Position numbers and translations under genes: made by a program. A stretch of DNA of 60,218 nucleotides, from the NCBI GenBank assembly GCA_011049175.1, contig DSCJ01000109.1, positions 1 to 60,218 on the forward strand, in the 5' to 3' direction. Positions within the stretch are counted from its first letter, which is position 1. Every line of letters starts with the position of its first letter. Below are positions 1 through 8,705 of the stretch, one piece after another. The notes beneath the pieces were generated by a model. That model was not told where the DNA came from. It saw nothing but the letters and a program-made list of their open reading frames with translations, and searched no databases. The stretch comes from Bacteroidota bacterium (GTDB lineage Bacteria > Bacteroidota > Bacteroidia > Bacteroidales > VadinHA17).

Positions 1-25
1 ATTTAATTTCCGTATTTTTACTCAT
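1..25 (-). CDS. 5' end of a divergently transcribed gene (partial)
   Basis: An ATG on the minus strand (complement of 23-25) opens a frame reading MSKNTEIK before the window ends. It follows an A-rich leader and a TAGATTTG box at 50-57, which has the spacing expected of a Bacteroidota -7 element. Eight codons are too few to name a product. The call rests on the start codon, the leader and the divergent orientation to the mevalonate operon; it could still be chance. Confidence 0.35.
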
Positions 26-49
26 GTTGTTGTTTGTTTCCGCAAAAAA

Positions 50-57
50 CAAATCTA
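50..57 (-). promoter_or_regulatory. Candidate -7 element for the leftward gene
   Basis: Read on the minus strand this is TAGATTTG, an exact match to the Bacteroidota -7 consensus TAnnTTTG, about 25 bases before the ATG at 25. No clear TTG is seen 19-21 bases further upstream, so the -33 element is missing or weak. Confidence 0.35.
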
Positions 58-155
58 CAACATGAAGGGGAAACCTCTGGGGAGTACCCTTCTCTTTATT
101 TTTTTAGTCGGACACTAATGTAAAAAAATGAAAAAAAAAAATACCCCAAAAGCCG

Positions 156-1466
156 TTGAAAGGTTTTTCTTCGCTCTCGCGGGAAGAAAAGCTCGATCAG
201 GTGGCCCGGTTATTCGATGATCCACAGGAATTCGTGAAAGAGCTAAACTCATTCAGGCATCCGAAGTACCGGGAATTGCTGGATGGATTCAGTGAAAATA
301 CCCTTACCCATTATCCCCTGCCGTACGGGGTGGTACCGAACGTAATAGTAAACGGTACATTATACATGGTGCCGGTGGTGACAGAAGAAAGCTCCGTGGT
401 GGCGGCCGCAGCGAAAAGTGCAGGGTTCTGGGCCGGGCGCGGCGGTTTCCATGCCCGGGTGATCTCCACCACCAAGGTGGGGCAGGTTCATTTCACCTGG
501 AAAGGGGATTTCCGTAAGCTGCAGGATCATTTCCCCGAACTGAAGGAAAAACTTTTGAAAAAAACTGCTCCGGTAACACAGAATATGGTGAAAAGGGGAG
601 GAGGGATCCGCAGCATCAGGCTGGTTGAAACGGCCCGTTCCATGGAGCATTATTACCAGCTGATGGCCGAATTTGAAACGGTCGATTCCATGGGGGCCAA
701 TTTTATCAATACCTGCATGGAAGAAATGGCCTCGGCCCTGGTGGAATACATGGGCGGTTCGGGTCATTTCCGTGGGGAGGAAAAGAACGTGCATGTGATC
801 ATGGCTATCCTGTCGAACTATACTCCCGATTGCCTGGTGGAATGCCGGGTGGAAACCGGAATCGGGGATCTGGGTGAGCAGGAGGGAGGACTGTCGCCTG
901 AAGACTTTGCCCGTAAGTTCGAACAGGCGGTGATGATTTCCCGGATGGATCCATACCGGGCTGCCACACACAACAAAGGCATTTTTAACGGCATCGACGC
1001 GGTGGCCCTGGCTACCGGCAACGATTTCCGGGCGATTGAGGCATGCGGGCATGCCTGGGCCGCCCGTTCAGGGAATTATTCGGGGCTTACCGATATCGAT
1101 CTCAGCAATCATATGTTCCGGTACAGTCTCACCCTGCCGCTGGCTCTGGGTACCGTAGGGGGTCTTACTTCCCTGCATCCCCTGGCAAAGCGCTCCCTCG
1201 GGATGCTGGGCAACCCGCGTGCAGAGGACCTGATGATGATTGCCGCCTCTGTGGGCCTGGCAAACAACTTCGGAGCCATCCGTTCACTGATCACCCGGGG
1301 CATTCAGGCAGGTCATATGAAAATGCACCTGTCGAATATACTGAACAGGCTGGAGGCAACTCCCACCGAAAAAGAAAAGGCAAAGGCCTATTTCAGCAAA
1401 AGGAAGGTAAGTTACCGTGCTGTGGAAACATTCCTGCTATCTTTGCGAAAACAACATCATTCATGA
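156..1466 (+). CDS. Hydroxymethylglutaryl-CoA reductase
   Basis: Reduces HMG-CoA to mevalonate, the committed step of the mevalonate route. At 436 residues it is close in length to the short class II (Pseudomonas mevalonii type) enzymes. Visible family features are PYGVVPN followed by VNGTLYMVPV, the catalytic glutamate in VTEESSVVAAA (near 77-78), the catalytic lysine in THNKGIFNG, the aspartate in ALATGNDFRA and the late histidine in QAGHMKMHLSN. It overlaps the next kinase gene by ATGA, so translation is probably coupled. The only in-frame start is TTG at 156. A better ATG at 128 is out of frame by one base across an 11-A run; with one A fewer the protein would begin MKKKIPQKPLKGFSS, so the true start may be 128 with a sequence error or slippage in the run. 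Confidence 0.93.
   Translation: MKGFSSLSREEKLDQVARLFDDPQEFVKELNSFRHPKYRELLDGFSENTLTHYPLPYGVVPNVIVNGTLYMVPVVTEESSVVAAAAKSAGFWAGRGGFHARVISTTKVGQVHFTWKGDFRKLQDHFPELKEKLLKKTAPVTQNMVKRGGGIRSIRLVETARSMEHYYQLMAEFETVDSMGANFINTCMEEMASALVEYMGGSGHFRGEEKNVHVIMAILSNYTPDCLVECRVETGIGDLGEQEGGLSPEDFARKFEQAVMISRMDPYRAATHNKGIFNGIDAVALATGNDFRAIEACGHAWAARSGNYSGLTDIDLSNHMFRYSLTLPLALGTVGGLTSLHPLAKRSLGMLGNPRAEDLMMIAASVGLANNFGAIRSLITRGIQAGHMKMHLSNILNRLEATPTEKEKAKAYFSKRKVSYRAVETFLLSLRKQHHS
1438..1445 (+). promoter_or_regulatory. Possible internal promoter before the GHMP kinase
   Basis: TATCTTTG followed by C, an exact TAnnTTTG match inside the 3' end of the reductase gene and 17 bases before the kinase ATG. The same octamer precedes nusB at 27782. 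No TTG is seen at the -33 position, and it may simply be coding sequence. Confidence 0.2.
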
Positions 1467-2395
1467 AATATTATTCCAACGGAAAGATCCTGCTTACCGC
1501 CGAATACATGGTGCTGTTCGGAGCCACTGCCCTGGCTATGCCAGTTCGCTTCGGCCAGTCGCTCGAGGTGAATGCTTTCCCGGGGGAGGAAGAACTGGAG
1601 TGGGAATCGGATGAGAACGGGGAACCCTGGTTCCGGGCTACCTTCCATACCCGAACCCTGGATGTGCTGTCTGCCACCGACGGGGATGTGGCCGCCAGGC
1701 TCAGAGACCACCTGCTGGGCGCCCGGGAGCTGAATCCTTCTTTCCTGACGGGAAACGGGGGGTATCTGGTGCGGACGGAGATTCAGTTCAACCGTTTCTG
1801 GGGGCTGGGCACCAGCTCTTCCCTTCTGTCGAATATTGCCTGGTGGGCTGGGGTCGATCCCTATGAGCTGCACCGGAGAGTTTCCAGAGGATCGGGTTTC
1901 GATATAGCCTGCGCCCGGAGCAACACCCCTCTTCTGTACTCTGTTACCGGGGGTAAACCCCGCGTGGTTCCCACATCCTTCTGTCCGCCTTTTAAAGACA
2001 ATATCTATTTTGTTTATCTGGGGAAAAAACAGAATTCGGAAGACAGCGTGCGGGAATTCCTCAGGAAGCATCCTCCCCGGGAAGAAACGGTCAATAAGAT
2101 CAGTGATCTGACCCACAGGATCCATACGGCCGGTGACCTCGGGGAGTTCGACCGGCTGATTGGCCAACATGAATCCATCCTTTCGGGTTTGAGCGGGGTG
2201 CCTTCCGTGAGGGAATCCCTGCTGGCCGATTTTCCCGGTGGGGTGAAATCGCTGGGGGCCTGGGGAGGCGATTTTATTATGGTAACCTGGGACGGTCCGT
2301 TCAGCCGGCTGCAGGAATTTCTGCGTGAGCATGGACTGGAAACGATCATTCTCTTCCGTGAGATGATCCTCAGGCCTGAAATGGCCCGGCCGTGA
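1463..2395 (+). CDS. GYDIA-family GHMP kinase (putative phosphomevalonate kinase step)
   Basis: A 310-residue GHMP-superfamily small-molecule kinase. The start is the ATG at 1463 that overlaps the reductase stop as ATGA; the much longer open frame upstream is a shadow of the reductase. Features are the N-terminal strand NGKILLTAEYMVLFGATALA, the ATP-binding loop WGLGTSSSLLSN, and GSGFDIACARSNTPLLY, the block that names the GYDIA family (here F replaces Y). The third GHMP motif is altered to LGAWGGDFIMV instead of the usual glycine-rich loop. It sits between the reductase and the decarboxylase, and mevalonate kinase is encoded two genes later, so phosphorylation of phosphomevalonate is the obvious open role. 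That substrate is inferred from position. Confidence 0.85.
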   Translation: MKYYSNGKILLTAEYMVLFGATALAMPVRFGQSLEVNAFPGEEELEWESDENGEPWFRATFHTRTLDVLSATDGDVAARLRDHLLGARELNPSFLTGNGGYLVRTEIQFNRFWGLGTSSSLLSNIAWWAGVDPYELHRRVSRGSGFDIACARSNTPLLYSVTGGKPRVVPTSFCPPFKDNIYFVYLGKKQNSEDSVREFLRKHPPREETVNKISDLTHRIHTAGDLGEFDRLIGQHESILSGLSGVPSVRESLLADFPGGVKSLGAWGGDFIMVTWDGPFSRLQEFLREHGLETIILFREMILRPEMARP

Positions 2396-2407
2396 AAATC
2401 ATGCTGC

Positions 2408-3448
2408 ATGATCATGCCGTGGAAAAACATATCCTGGGAAAGTCCTTCGAACATTGCGGTGATCAAATACTGGGGGAAATACGGCAACCAGTTGCCGATG
2501 AACCCTTCCCTCAGCATGACCCTGTCGAATTCCGTTACCCGCCTTCACCTGTACTACCGGCCGGCGCAGAGGAAACCGTCTTTTGCCTTCCGGTTTGCCG
2601 GCAAAGAGAAACCGGAATTCGGTCAGAGGATCCGGGATTATCTGAAGCGGCTGGAGACGGAACTCCCTTTCCTTCCAGGCCTGGATATTCGGATCGACAC
2701 GGAGAATACCTTTCCGCATTCGGCCGGAATAGCCTCTTCGGCTTCCAGCATGAGCGCCCTGGCGCTGGCTTTGGCCGATCTGGAAAGGATGTTCCGTCCG
2801 AAAAATCCGGAAGAAGAGTTTTTGCCCGGGGCAAGCCGGCTGGCCCGTCTTGCCTCGGGAAGCGCCTGCCGCTCGGTATATCCCGGGTGGGTGGAATGGG
2901 GTTACGATCCTGCGGTGCAGGGAAGCTCCGATGAATATGCCGTTCCGCTGAACCACCGGGTGCACCCACGATACCAGACCCTGTTCGATGCCGTTTTGAT
3001 CGTGGATCCGGGCAGAAAAAAAATATCCAGTTCGGCCGGTCATTTGGCCATGAACACCCATCCTTTCCGGGATGCCCGTATCGAACAGGCACGGGAAAAC
3101 ATGGGAAACCTGCTGAAATCCTTACAGAGGAACCACCGAAAATCATTCCGTACCATAACCGAATCCGAAGCGCTGACCCTTCATGCCCTGATGATGAGCG
3201 CCCGTTCCGGATTTTCTCTTCTGCATCCACGTACCCTGCTGATCATGGAAAAAATCCGGCAGAAAAGGGAACAAAATGGATGGGATATGTGTTTTACCCT
3301 CGATGCCGGACCCAATGTGCACCTGCTTTACCCGGAACATGAACGGGCCCAGGTGAAGGCTTTTATTCATGACGAACTGGCCGGTTTTTGTGAAGAAGGC
3401 CAATGGATCGATGATGTTACCGGCAGGGGCCCGGTAAAATTAGCATGA
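2408..3448 (+). CDS. mvaD: Diphosphomevalonate decarboxylase
   Basis: Converts mevalonate diphosphate with ATP to isopentenyl diphosphate, phosphate and CO2. The 346-residue protein carries the family opening SPSNIAVIKYWGK, the serine-rich loop HSAGIASSASSMSAL that binds nucleotide and substrate, GSACRSVYPGWVEW, and the late block DAGPNVHLLYP containing the catalytic aspartate. ATG codons at 2408 and 2414 are both usable. The gene follows the GHMP kinase by 12 bases and overlaps the mevalonate kinase start by ATGA. All family landmarks are intact. Confidence 0.95.
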   Translation: MIMPWKNISWESPSNIAVIKYWGKYGNQLPMNPSLSMTLSNSVTRLHLYYRPAQRKPSFAFRFAGKEKPEFGQRIRDYLKRLETELPFLPGLDIRIDTENTFPHSAGIASSASSMSALALALADLERMFRPKNPEEEFLPGASRLARLASGSACRSVYPGWVEWGYDPAVQGSSDEYAVPLNHRVHPRYQTLFDAVLIVDPGRKKISSSAGHLAMNTHPFRDARIEQARENMGNLLKSLQRNHRKSFRTITESEALTLHALMMSARSGFSLLHPRTLLIMEKIRQKREQNGWDMCFTLDAGPNVHLLYPEHERAQVKAFIHDELAGFCEEGQWIDDVTGRGPVKLA

Positions 3449-4419
3449 AGATGACGAGTATTTCAGATACGGTACATGCCAAAATTTTGTTGTTCGGAGA
3501 ATATACCGTTCTGCTGGGAGCCAGGGGGCTGACCATTCCTTTTTCCCATTTCAGCGGCCGTCTTGCCCTCCCAACCGGTGAACAGGTTACTGATCTGAAT
3601 TTTGCCCGGCGTTCGCACCATGATCTGGCCGGTTATATAAACTGGCTGGACCAATCAGTAGTTTCCGGTTCCCTTCTTCCGGTTCTCGACCTGCACCGCC
3701 TGCAAAAAGACCTCGGCAACGGCCTGTATTTTGAATCGACCATTCCGCCCGGCTACGGCCTGGGAAGCTCCGGCGCTCTGGTAGCAGCCCTGTACCGTAC
3801 GTATGCTATCGATCCCATAATTCCGGGCCACCGTTTGCCGCCCGGGGAGCTCAGCAAACTGAAGACCCTGTTTGCCGGAATGGAATCCTTCTTTCACGGT
3901 ACCAGCAGTGGACTCGATCCTCTGATCGGGTATACCGGGGTTCCGCTGCTTACGGAACAGGACGGGACGGTTATGCCGGTTGCCCTTCCTCAGCCGGGAG
4001 AAAATGCGAAAGGGGCATTTTTCCTGGTAAATACCGGTATGCCCAGAAAAACCGCCCCTCTGGTGGATCTGTTCATGGAACGGTGCAGGGATAAAACCTA
4101 TAAACAGAAAATCATGAAGGAACTGCTTTCCCTGAATGATGTATGTATTTCTCATGTAATGAACGGAATAACCGAAGGTTTCGAACGTGAAATGGAGAAA
4201 CTGTCGGCTTTTCAGCAGGAACACTTCAGGCCCATGATCCCGGGAATCTTTACCGAATACTGGGAAAACGGGCTGGATACCGGAGATTTTTACCTGAAAC
4301 TGCTGGGTGCTGGAGGAGGTGGTTATCTGCTGGGTTATGCCCGGGATTACAGCCGGGCGGTGATCCGATGGCAGGAACTGGGCCTGGATCCGGTTCCCGT
4401 TTATGGTATAAAGAAATAA
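3445..4419 (+). CDS. mvk: Mevalonate kinase
   Basis: Phosphorylates mevalonate at C5 using ATP. The 324-residue protein begins near HAKILLFGEYTVLLGARG, the first GHMP motif with its substrate-binding lysine and glutamate. It continues with PPGYGLGSSGALVAAL (phosphate-binding loop), SGLDPLIGYTG with the catalytic aspartate, and LLGAGGGGYLLGYA (third motif). The start ATG overlaps the stop of the decarboxylase as ATGA. It is the last of four tightly packed mevalonate genes. HMG-CoA synthase and isopentenyl diphosphate isomerase are not in the window. Confidence 0.9.
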   Translation: MKMTSISDTVHAKILLFGEYTVLLGARGLTIPFSHFSGRLALPTGEQVTDLNFARRSHHDLAGYINWLDQSVVSGSLLPVLDLHRLQKDLGNGLYFESTIPPGYGLGSSGALVAALYRTYAIDPIIPGHRLPPGELSKLKTLFAGMESFFHGTSSGLDPLIGYTGVPLLTEQDGTVMPVALPQPGENAKGAFFLVNTGMPRKTAPLVDLFMERCRDKTYKQKIMKELLSLNDVCISHVMNGITEGFEREMEKLSAFQQEHFRPMIPGIFTEYWENGLDTGDFYLKLLGAGGGGYLLGYARDYSRAVIRWQELGLDPVPVYGIKK

Positions 4420-4423
4420 AACG

Positions 4424-4431
4424 TATTTTTG
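4424..4431 (+). promoter_or_regulatory. Candidate -7 element before the prenyltransferase
   Basis: TATTTTTG, an exact TAnnTTTG match, lies in the short gap after mevalonate kinase and 20 bases before the ATG at 4452. No convincing -33 TTG is visible. If active, it would let the prenyltransferase be transcribed apart from the mevalonate genes. Confidence 0.35.
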
Positions 4432-4451
4432 TTTAACGAGTAAATGATGTG

Positions 4452-5411
4452 ATGATGGAAAAACAAGTCAAAAAATCCGTTTCTCTGGCTGCCTGGATGG
4501 CACAGGTACGTGGTCCTTTTCTTATTCTTGCTGTACTGCTGGTAGCTATCGGCCTGGCTTTTGCCTACCAGATCCCGGGACCCGCAGAAATAGAATTCAA
4601 CCTCTGGCATGCCCTGTTGCTGGTGACCGGAGTGGTTTCGGCGCACATTTCAGTAAACCTGTTCAACGAATATTCCGATCATAAAACCAGAATTGATGCC
4701 CATACGAAACGGACACCTTTCAGCGGGGGAAGCGGTATGATGCAGCAGGGTCTAACCACCCCGCGGCAGGTACTGGCAGTCGCCGTTACAACCCTGTTGC
4801 TGGCCTTTTCTATCGGAGTGTATTTTACCTTCGCATCCCACTGGTTCATTATGGTGCTTACCCTGATCGGGGGGGTGACCATCATTTCCTATACGGAAGG
4901 CCTGGCCAGGATCCAGCTGGGGGAACTTTTTGCAGGCCTGGCCCTGGGTTCGCTGGTGGTGATAGGCACCTACGTTGCGATGACCGCTACGCCCGGCATG
5001 CCTCTTTCCGGGATCCTGCCCCTGAAGGTGATTCTGGTATCCATTCCTCCGGGTATTCTTACGGCATTGCTTCTGCTGATCAATGAATTTCCCGATATGG
5101 AAGCAGACCGTGCCGGAGGCCGGCGGCACCTGGTGATCGTGCTGGGAAGGAAAAAGGCTGCTTACCTCTATGCTTTCGGTATGTTCCTTACCTTCGGCAC
5201 CATTCTTATTCTTCCGCTGGTGGGGTTGGCTTCTGCCTGGATTTACCTGGCCCTCATCCCCATGCCCCTGGGTATCCGGTCGAGTATTACCGCTATCCGG
5301 CACGGGGATGATATGCACAAAATGGTGCCGGCGCTGGGAACGAATGTGATCACTGTACTCGGCACCGACCTGCTTCTGGCTGTGGGGATCATTATTCCTC
5401 AGGGGTTTTGA
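4452..5411 (+). CDS. MenA/UbiA-family prenyltransferase
   Basis: An integral membrane aromatic prenyltransferase of about 319 residues with roughly eight hydrophobic segments. Two aspartate-rich sites fit the superfamily: NLFNEYSDHKTRID in the first half and NEFPDMEADRAGGRRHLV in the second, each expected to bind Mg2+ and the prenyl diphosphate. The spacing and the ADRAGGRRHLVIVLG block resemble 1,4-dihydroxy-2-naphthoate prenyltransferase (MenA), which makes demethylmenaquinone. Codons at 4449 (GTG), 4452 and 4455 (both ATG) could all start it; an ATG is preferred. Its place directly after the mevalonate genes suggests it uses their product, but the acceptor cannot be read from sequence. Confidence 0.8.
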   Translation: MMEKQVKKSVSLAAWMAQVRGPFLILAVLLVAIGLAFAYQIPGPAEIEFNLWHALLLVTGVVSAHISVNLFNEYSDHKTRIDAHTKRTPFSGGSGMMQQGLTTPRQVLAVAVTTLLLAFSIGVYFTFASHWFIMVLTLIGGVTIISYTEGLARIQLGELFAGLALGSLVVIGTYVAMTATPGMPLSGILPLKVILVSIPPGILTALLLLINEFPDMEADRAGGRRHLVIVLGRKKAAYLYAFGMFLTFGTILILPLVGLASAWIYLALIPMPLGIRSSITAIRHGDDMHKMVPALGTNVITVLGTDLLLAVGIIIPQGF

Positions 5412-5650
5412 CAAAAATTCTTATTCTGGAATAATATCTGCGGAAGAGTGGACAGGGAACCTGCTGAGCCGCATGCAATCCTTTTTCATGCATATCGCGG
5501 GCACGAGCCGCTTCATGCCCTGATTCCAGAACCCCCCGGTGCGATAGCACGGTGAATATCCATGGCGGTTCCAATAATCATTTTATGTCTCATTTTCAGT
5601 CACGGGTAAAATTGTAAGGGGAGTGATTTGTATTCAGGCATATTTTTAAA

Positions 5651-6652
5651 TCAGCCTTCCTTCCGGAGCATATCGGAAATGATTTTTTCCACCTCTTCGG
5701 CATAACGGGCTTCCATAAGCATGGCCCTTAAGCGGGCGGCGCCGTAGAACCCGTTGACGTAGATCTTGAAGAAGCGTTTCAGGATATCGAAATTTTTCCT
5801 GTCCTGCCAGGTATCACTGAAAAGCCGGGTGTGCTGCAACAGCAGGTCCGTTCTTTCACCGGGTGTGCGTTCTTTCTGTACGGGGTTGAATATCCATGGA
5901 TTGTGAAATACTCCCCTGCCTATCATGATCCCGTCAGTTCCCGTTTCTTCCGACCGCTCGTGTGCCTCTTCCAGGTTCATCACATCGCCGTTGCCCATCA
6001 TAACCACCCGGGGGTTGATTTCATTTTTCATGCGAACGGCCCGGGCAATTTCTTCCCAGTGAACAGGGCCTTCTGAGTCCGCCTTCTGTATCCTTCCGTG
6101 TACGCTCAGGGCAGATATGCCGGTTTCAAGCAGGTTCGCCATCCACTCTTCGGTTTGTATACGGTCGAATCCGATGCGTGTTTTGACACTTACCGGCAGA
6201 TCGGTTCCTTCCAGGGTGGCCTGAATGATCTCCCGGGCCAAAACAGGCTGTTTGATCAGGGCCGCACACGCTCCCTGCTTCACAATTTTCTTTACAGGGC
6301 ATCCCATGTTGATATCCAGCCCGTCAAAATCCATGTTACGGGTGATCATCCGGGCAGACCGGTAGAATGCTTCGGGATCGGTACCCCATATCTGGGCCAC
6401 CAGCCGTATGCCTTTCTGCTTCAGCAGCTTTCTTTCCGAAGGATTGACCAGCAGGCGTTCGATCACTTTTTCCCTTCCCTTCTCATGGCAAAGCCCGTCG
6501 GTGGAGGTAAATTCCGAGAAAACCACATGCAGGGCTCCCGGGGCCGATATATTCATGATCACTTCACGGAAAACGGTGTCGGTCACATCTTCCATGGGAG
6601 CCAGCGCCACAAAAGGTCGGGGAAGTGATGTCCAGAAATTTTCCCGGCTCAT
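5651..6652 (-). CDS. dus: tRNA-dihydrouridine synthase
   Basis: An FMN-dependent enzyme that reduces uridine to dihydrouridine in tRNA D-loops. The TIM-barrel start FVALAPMEDVTDTVFR and the catalytic block GLDINMGCPVKKIVKQGACA (Cys 118 as proton donor) are clear, as are VKTRIGFD and the phosphate-binding segment MGNGDV/GIMIGRG. Length (333) is normal. It ends a minus-strand group with the PflX-like gene 36 bases upstream and the exchanger before it. Which of the DusA, B or C subclasses it belongs to is not settled by eye. Confidence 0.9.
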   Translation of the reverse strand: MSRENFWTSLPRPFVALAPMEDVTDTVFREVIMNISAPGALHVVFSEFTSTDGLCHEKGREKVIERLLVNPSERKLLKQKGIRLVAQIWGTDPEAFYRSARMITRNMDFDGLDINMGCPVKKIVKQGACAALIKQPVLAREIIQATLEGTDLPVSVKTRIGFDRIQTEEWMANLLETGISALSVHGRIQKADSEGPVHWEEIARAVRMKNEINPRVVMMGNGDVMNLEEAHERSEETGTDGIMIGRGVFHNPWIFNPVQKERTPGERTDLLLQHTRLFSDTWQDRKNFDILKRFFKIYVNGFYGAARLRAMLMEARYAEEVEKIISDMLRKEG

Positions 6653-6688
6653 GATCCTGCGTTTTTACCGGGCAAAAATACACAAATT

Positions 6689-7648
6689 TCAGGAGCCGGT
6701 TTCGAATGGATGACCCCGGTCGAAATCGGGCCGGTAGTAACCGGTGCTTTCCAGGTCCTGTACCCAGCCTTTTCCGAAACCCATGGAATGGAATGCATCA
6801 ACCACCCGGGCATATTCTTCCCGGTAGAGGGTCCGTCCGGGAGCGGGCCGGCCGGTGGGGAAACCCGGCGGATAATATTGCGACATAAGGGAAATGGCCA
6901 CCCGGGGGGAGAGGTGGGAGGCAATGTATTCGAGCACCCGGATGCTTTCGTCGGCGTGGCCGGGAAGCACCAGGTGCCGGATGATCATGCCCGATACGGC
7001 CTGGCCCGCCTCGTCGGTTTGAAGGGTGGATCCTTTCTGTCGGTACATCTCTTTCACCACGGCACAGGCAACTTCCGGATAATCCCGTGCGCCTGAATAC
7101 TTTGCCGCCAGCTCCGGGGTAACATATTTCAGGTCGGGCAGGTAAACAGAGATCTTTCCTTCCAGGCGGGCAATACTCTCGGGATGCTCGTAGGCATTGG
7201 TGTTCCAAACGGTAACGGGTTTTTTGCCCGTTTTTTCCAGGGCACGAAGGATGGCCATAACCTGTGGATACACATGCGAGGGGGATACAAATCCAACCCC
7301 GTGGATACCCCGGTCGAGAATCCGGAGAATGGATTCCATTACCCCTTCCATGGAAAGAGCCGGGTGCTCGGCCGACGCCCGGGGATTGCTGATCTGGTAA
7401 TTCTGACAAAAACCACACTGCAGGTTGCATCCTGTGAAGAAAATATTGCAGATACCGTGTTTCCCGCTGATGGCGGGTTCCTCACCCCGGTGTATGCAGA
7501 TGGAGGATATGTGGATGCCGGCATCGGTTCCACAGATTCCTTCCCCTCCGGCCAAACGGTCAGCTCCGCATTCTCTGGGGCACAGGCGGCATGCGCGCAG
7601 CCACCCGATCTCCTCTGCTGTGTACCATCCGGGAATGGGTTCAGGCAT
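6689..7648 (-). CDS. PflX-like radical SAM protein
   Basis: A 319-residue radical SAM protein of the type once called pyruvate-formate-lyase-activating-like (PflX). The [4Fe-4S]/SAM motif is C74-x3-C78-x2-C81 in FTGCNLQCGFCQNYQ. An N-terminal cysteine set, C20, C23, C27 and C39 in RACRLCPRECGADRLAGG and GICG, may bind a second metal centre or zinc. The substrate of this family is not known to me. The start lies 6 bases after the stop of the exchanger gene, so the two are co-transcribed. The same N-terminal cysteine pattern occurs in the radical SAM protein at 14501. Confidence 0.8.
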   Translation of the reverse strand: MPEPIPGWYTAEEIGWLRACRLCPRECGADRLAGGEGICGTDAGIHISSICIHRGEEPAISGKHGICNIFFTGCNLQCGFCQNYQISNPRASAEHPALSMEGVMESILRILDRGIHGVGFVSPSHVYPQVMAILRALEKTGKKPVTVWNTNAYEHPESIARLEGKISVYLPDLKYVTPELAAKYSGARDYPEVACAVVKEMYRQKGSTLQTDEAGQAVSGMIIRHLVLPGHADESIRVLEYIASHLSPRVAISLMSQYYPPGFPTGRPAPGRTLYREEYARVVDAFHSMGFGKGWVQDLESTGYYRPDFDRGHPFETGS

Positions 7649-7654
7649 GAGTAC

Positions 7655-8614
7655 TCAGGGTTTTATGAAAATAAACACCAGGTATCCTGCGTAAAGCAGC
7701 AAAAACAATCCTCCTTCCGTACGGTGGAGTTTCCTGCCTTTTCCGGTAAATACAAAGATAAAGATCAGAAGGCTGATAAAAGCATTGAACAGCAGATCGG
7801 TTATGGCTCCGCCTGAAACAGTGACCGGACTGATTACGGCAGAGATCCCGAGAATAAAGAATACGTTGAAAATATTGGATCCCAGGATATTGCCCAGGGC
7901 TATGTCGGTATGCTTTCTGATTGCGGCCACAACCGATGTGGCCAGTTCGGGCAGGGAAGTGCCCAGCGAAACGATGGTGAGGGCAATGATTCTGTCGGGA
8001 ATGCCGGCCGTTGTTGCCAGGGAAGTTGCCGAACTGACAGTGATCTTTCCACCGGCGATCAGCAGGATCAGTCCTCCCAGAAACATCAGGATGCTTTTCC
8101 CGGCAGACAGGTCGCGGCCGGGGACAGGTTCGTCGGTGTTTCCTTTCACCGCCATCTGGATATTGTAGGCAATGAAGACGGTGAAGAACAGCAGCAGGAT
8201 CATCCCGTCGCTGCGGGATACGAGGGCTACCGTGTTCCCGTCAATTTTCTGGTCGCCTGCGAGTGCTAGGGCGGCCAGGGCTGACAGGAGGCAGAGGGGA
8301 ATCTCGAACCAGGTAGTGGTGGTTTTTACCGCCAGTGGAAAAATCAGGGTTGACAGGCCCAGGATTAGCAGGATGTTGAGGATGTTACTGCCGATCACAT
8401 TGCCCAGGACCATTTCGGAATTCCCCGACAGGGAAGCGAACAGATTTACCACAAATTCCGGCGAGGATGTGCCGAAAGCTACAATAGTCAGGCCGATGAC
8501 AATTCCCGGAACATTCAGCCGTCGTGCCAGCGAGGAGGCCCCGTCCACCAGCAGGACGGCGCCGGTAATGATACCTGCAAAGCCTGCAACCAGTAAAAGG
8601 ACCTGCCACATCAT
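7655..8614 (-). CDS. Calcium/sodium antiporter (CaCA family, YrbG-like)
   Basis: A 319-residue inner-membrane exchanger with two inverted repeats, each holding an alpha motif: GTSSPEFVVNLFASLSGN with GNVIGSNILN in the first half, and GTSLPELATSVVAA with GNILGSNIFN in the second. The acidic residue in each GTSxPE motif is the expected cation ligand. About ten hydrophobic segments are present. The family couples Na+ influx to Ca2+ export. It leads the minus-strand group with the PflX-like and Dus genes; the link looks positional, not functional. Confidence 0.9.
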   Translation of the reverse strand: MMWQVLLLVAGFAGIITGAVLLVDGASSLARRLNVPGIVIGLTIVAFGTSSPEFVVNLFASLSGNSEMVLGNVIGSNILNILLILGLSTLIFPLAVKTTTTWFEIPLCLLSALAALALAGDQKIDGNTVALVSRSDGMILLLFFTVFIAYNIQMAVKGNTDEPVPGRDLSAGKSILMFLGGLILLIAGGKITVSSATSLATTAGIPDRIIALTIVSLGTSLPELATSVVAAIRKHTDIALGNILGSNIFNVFFILGISAVISPVTVSGGAITDLLFNAFISLLIFIFVFTGKGRKLHRTEGGLFLLLYAGYLVFIFIKP

Positions 8615-8705
8615 GGGTTCTCAATTTATTTCTGAAATGGTTCCGTGGTCTTTCCGCCGGGCTATCACGACCTGTTGGGTTGGGTTCCGGGGATCTTGCC
8701 GGGCC

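Noticed and set aside
360-1052. 230-codon minus-strand frame opposite HMG-CoA reductase
   Set aside because: Composition is that of a shadow frame (rich in His, Pro, Gly, Arg) and the plus-strand protein carries all catalytic motifs.
1043-1462. Upstream extension of the GHMP kinase frame
   Set aside because: It lies wholly inside the HMG-CoA reductase gene in another frame; the kinase homology begins at 1463.
5392-5574. 60-codon minus-strand frame after the prenyltransferase gene
   Set aside because: It overlaps the end of a well-supported gene, and no recognisable motif or start region was seen.
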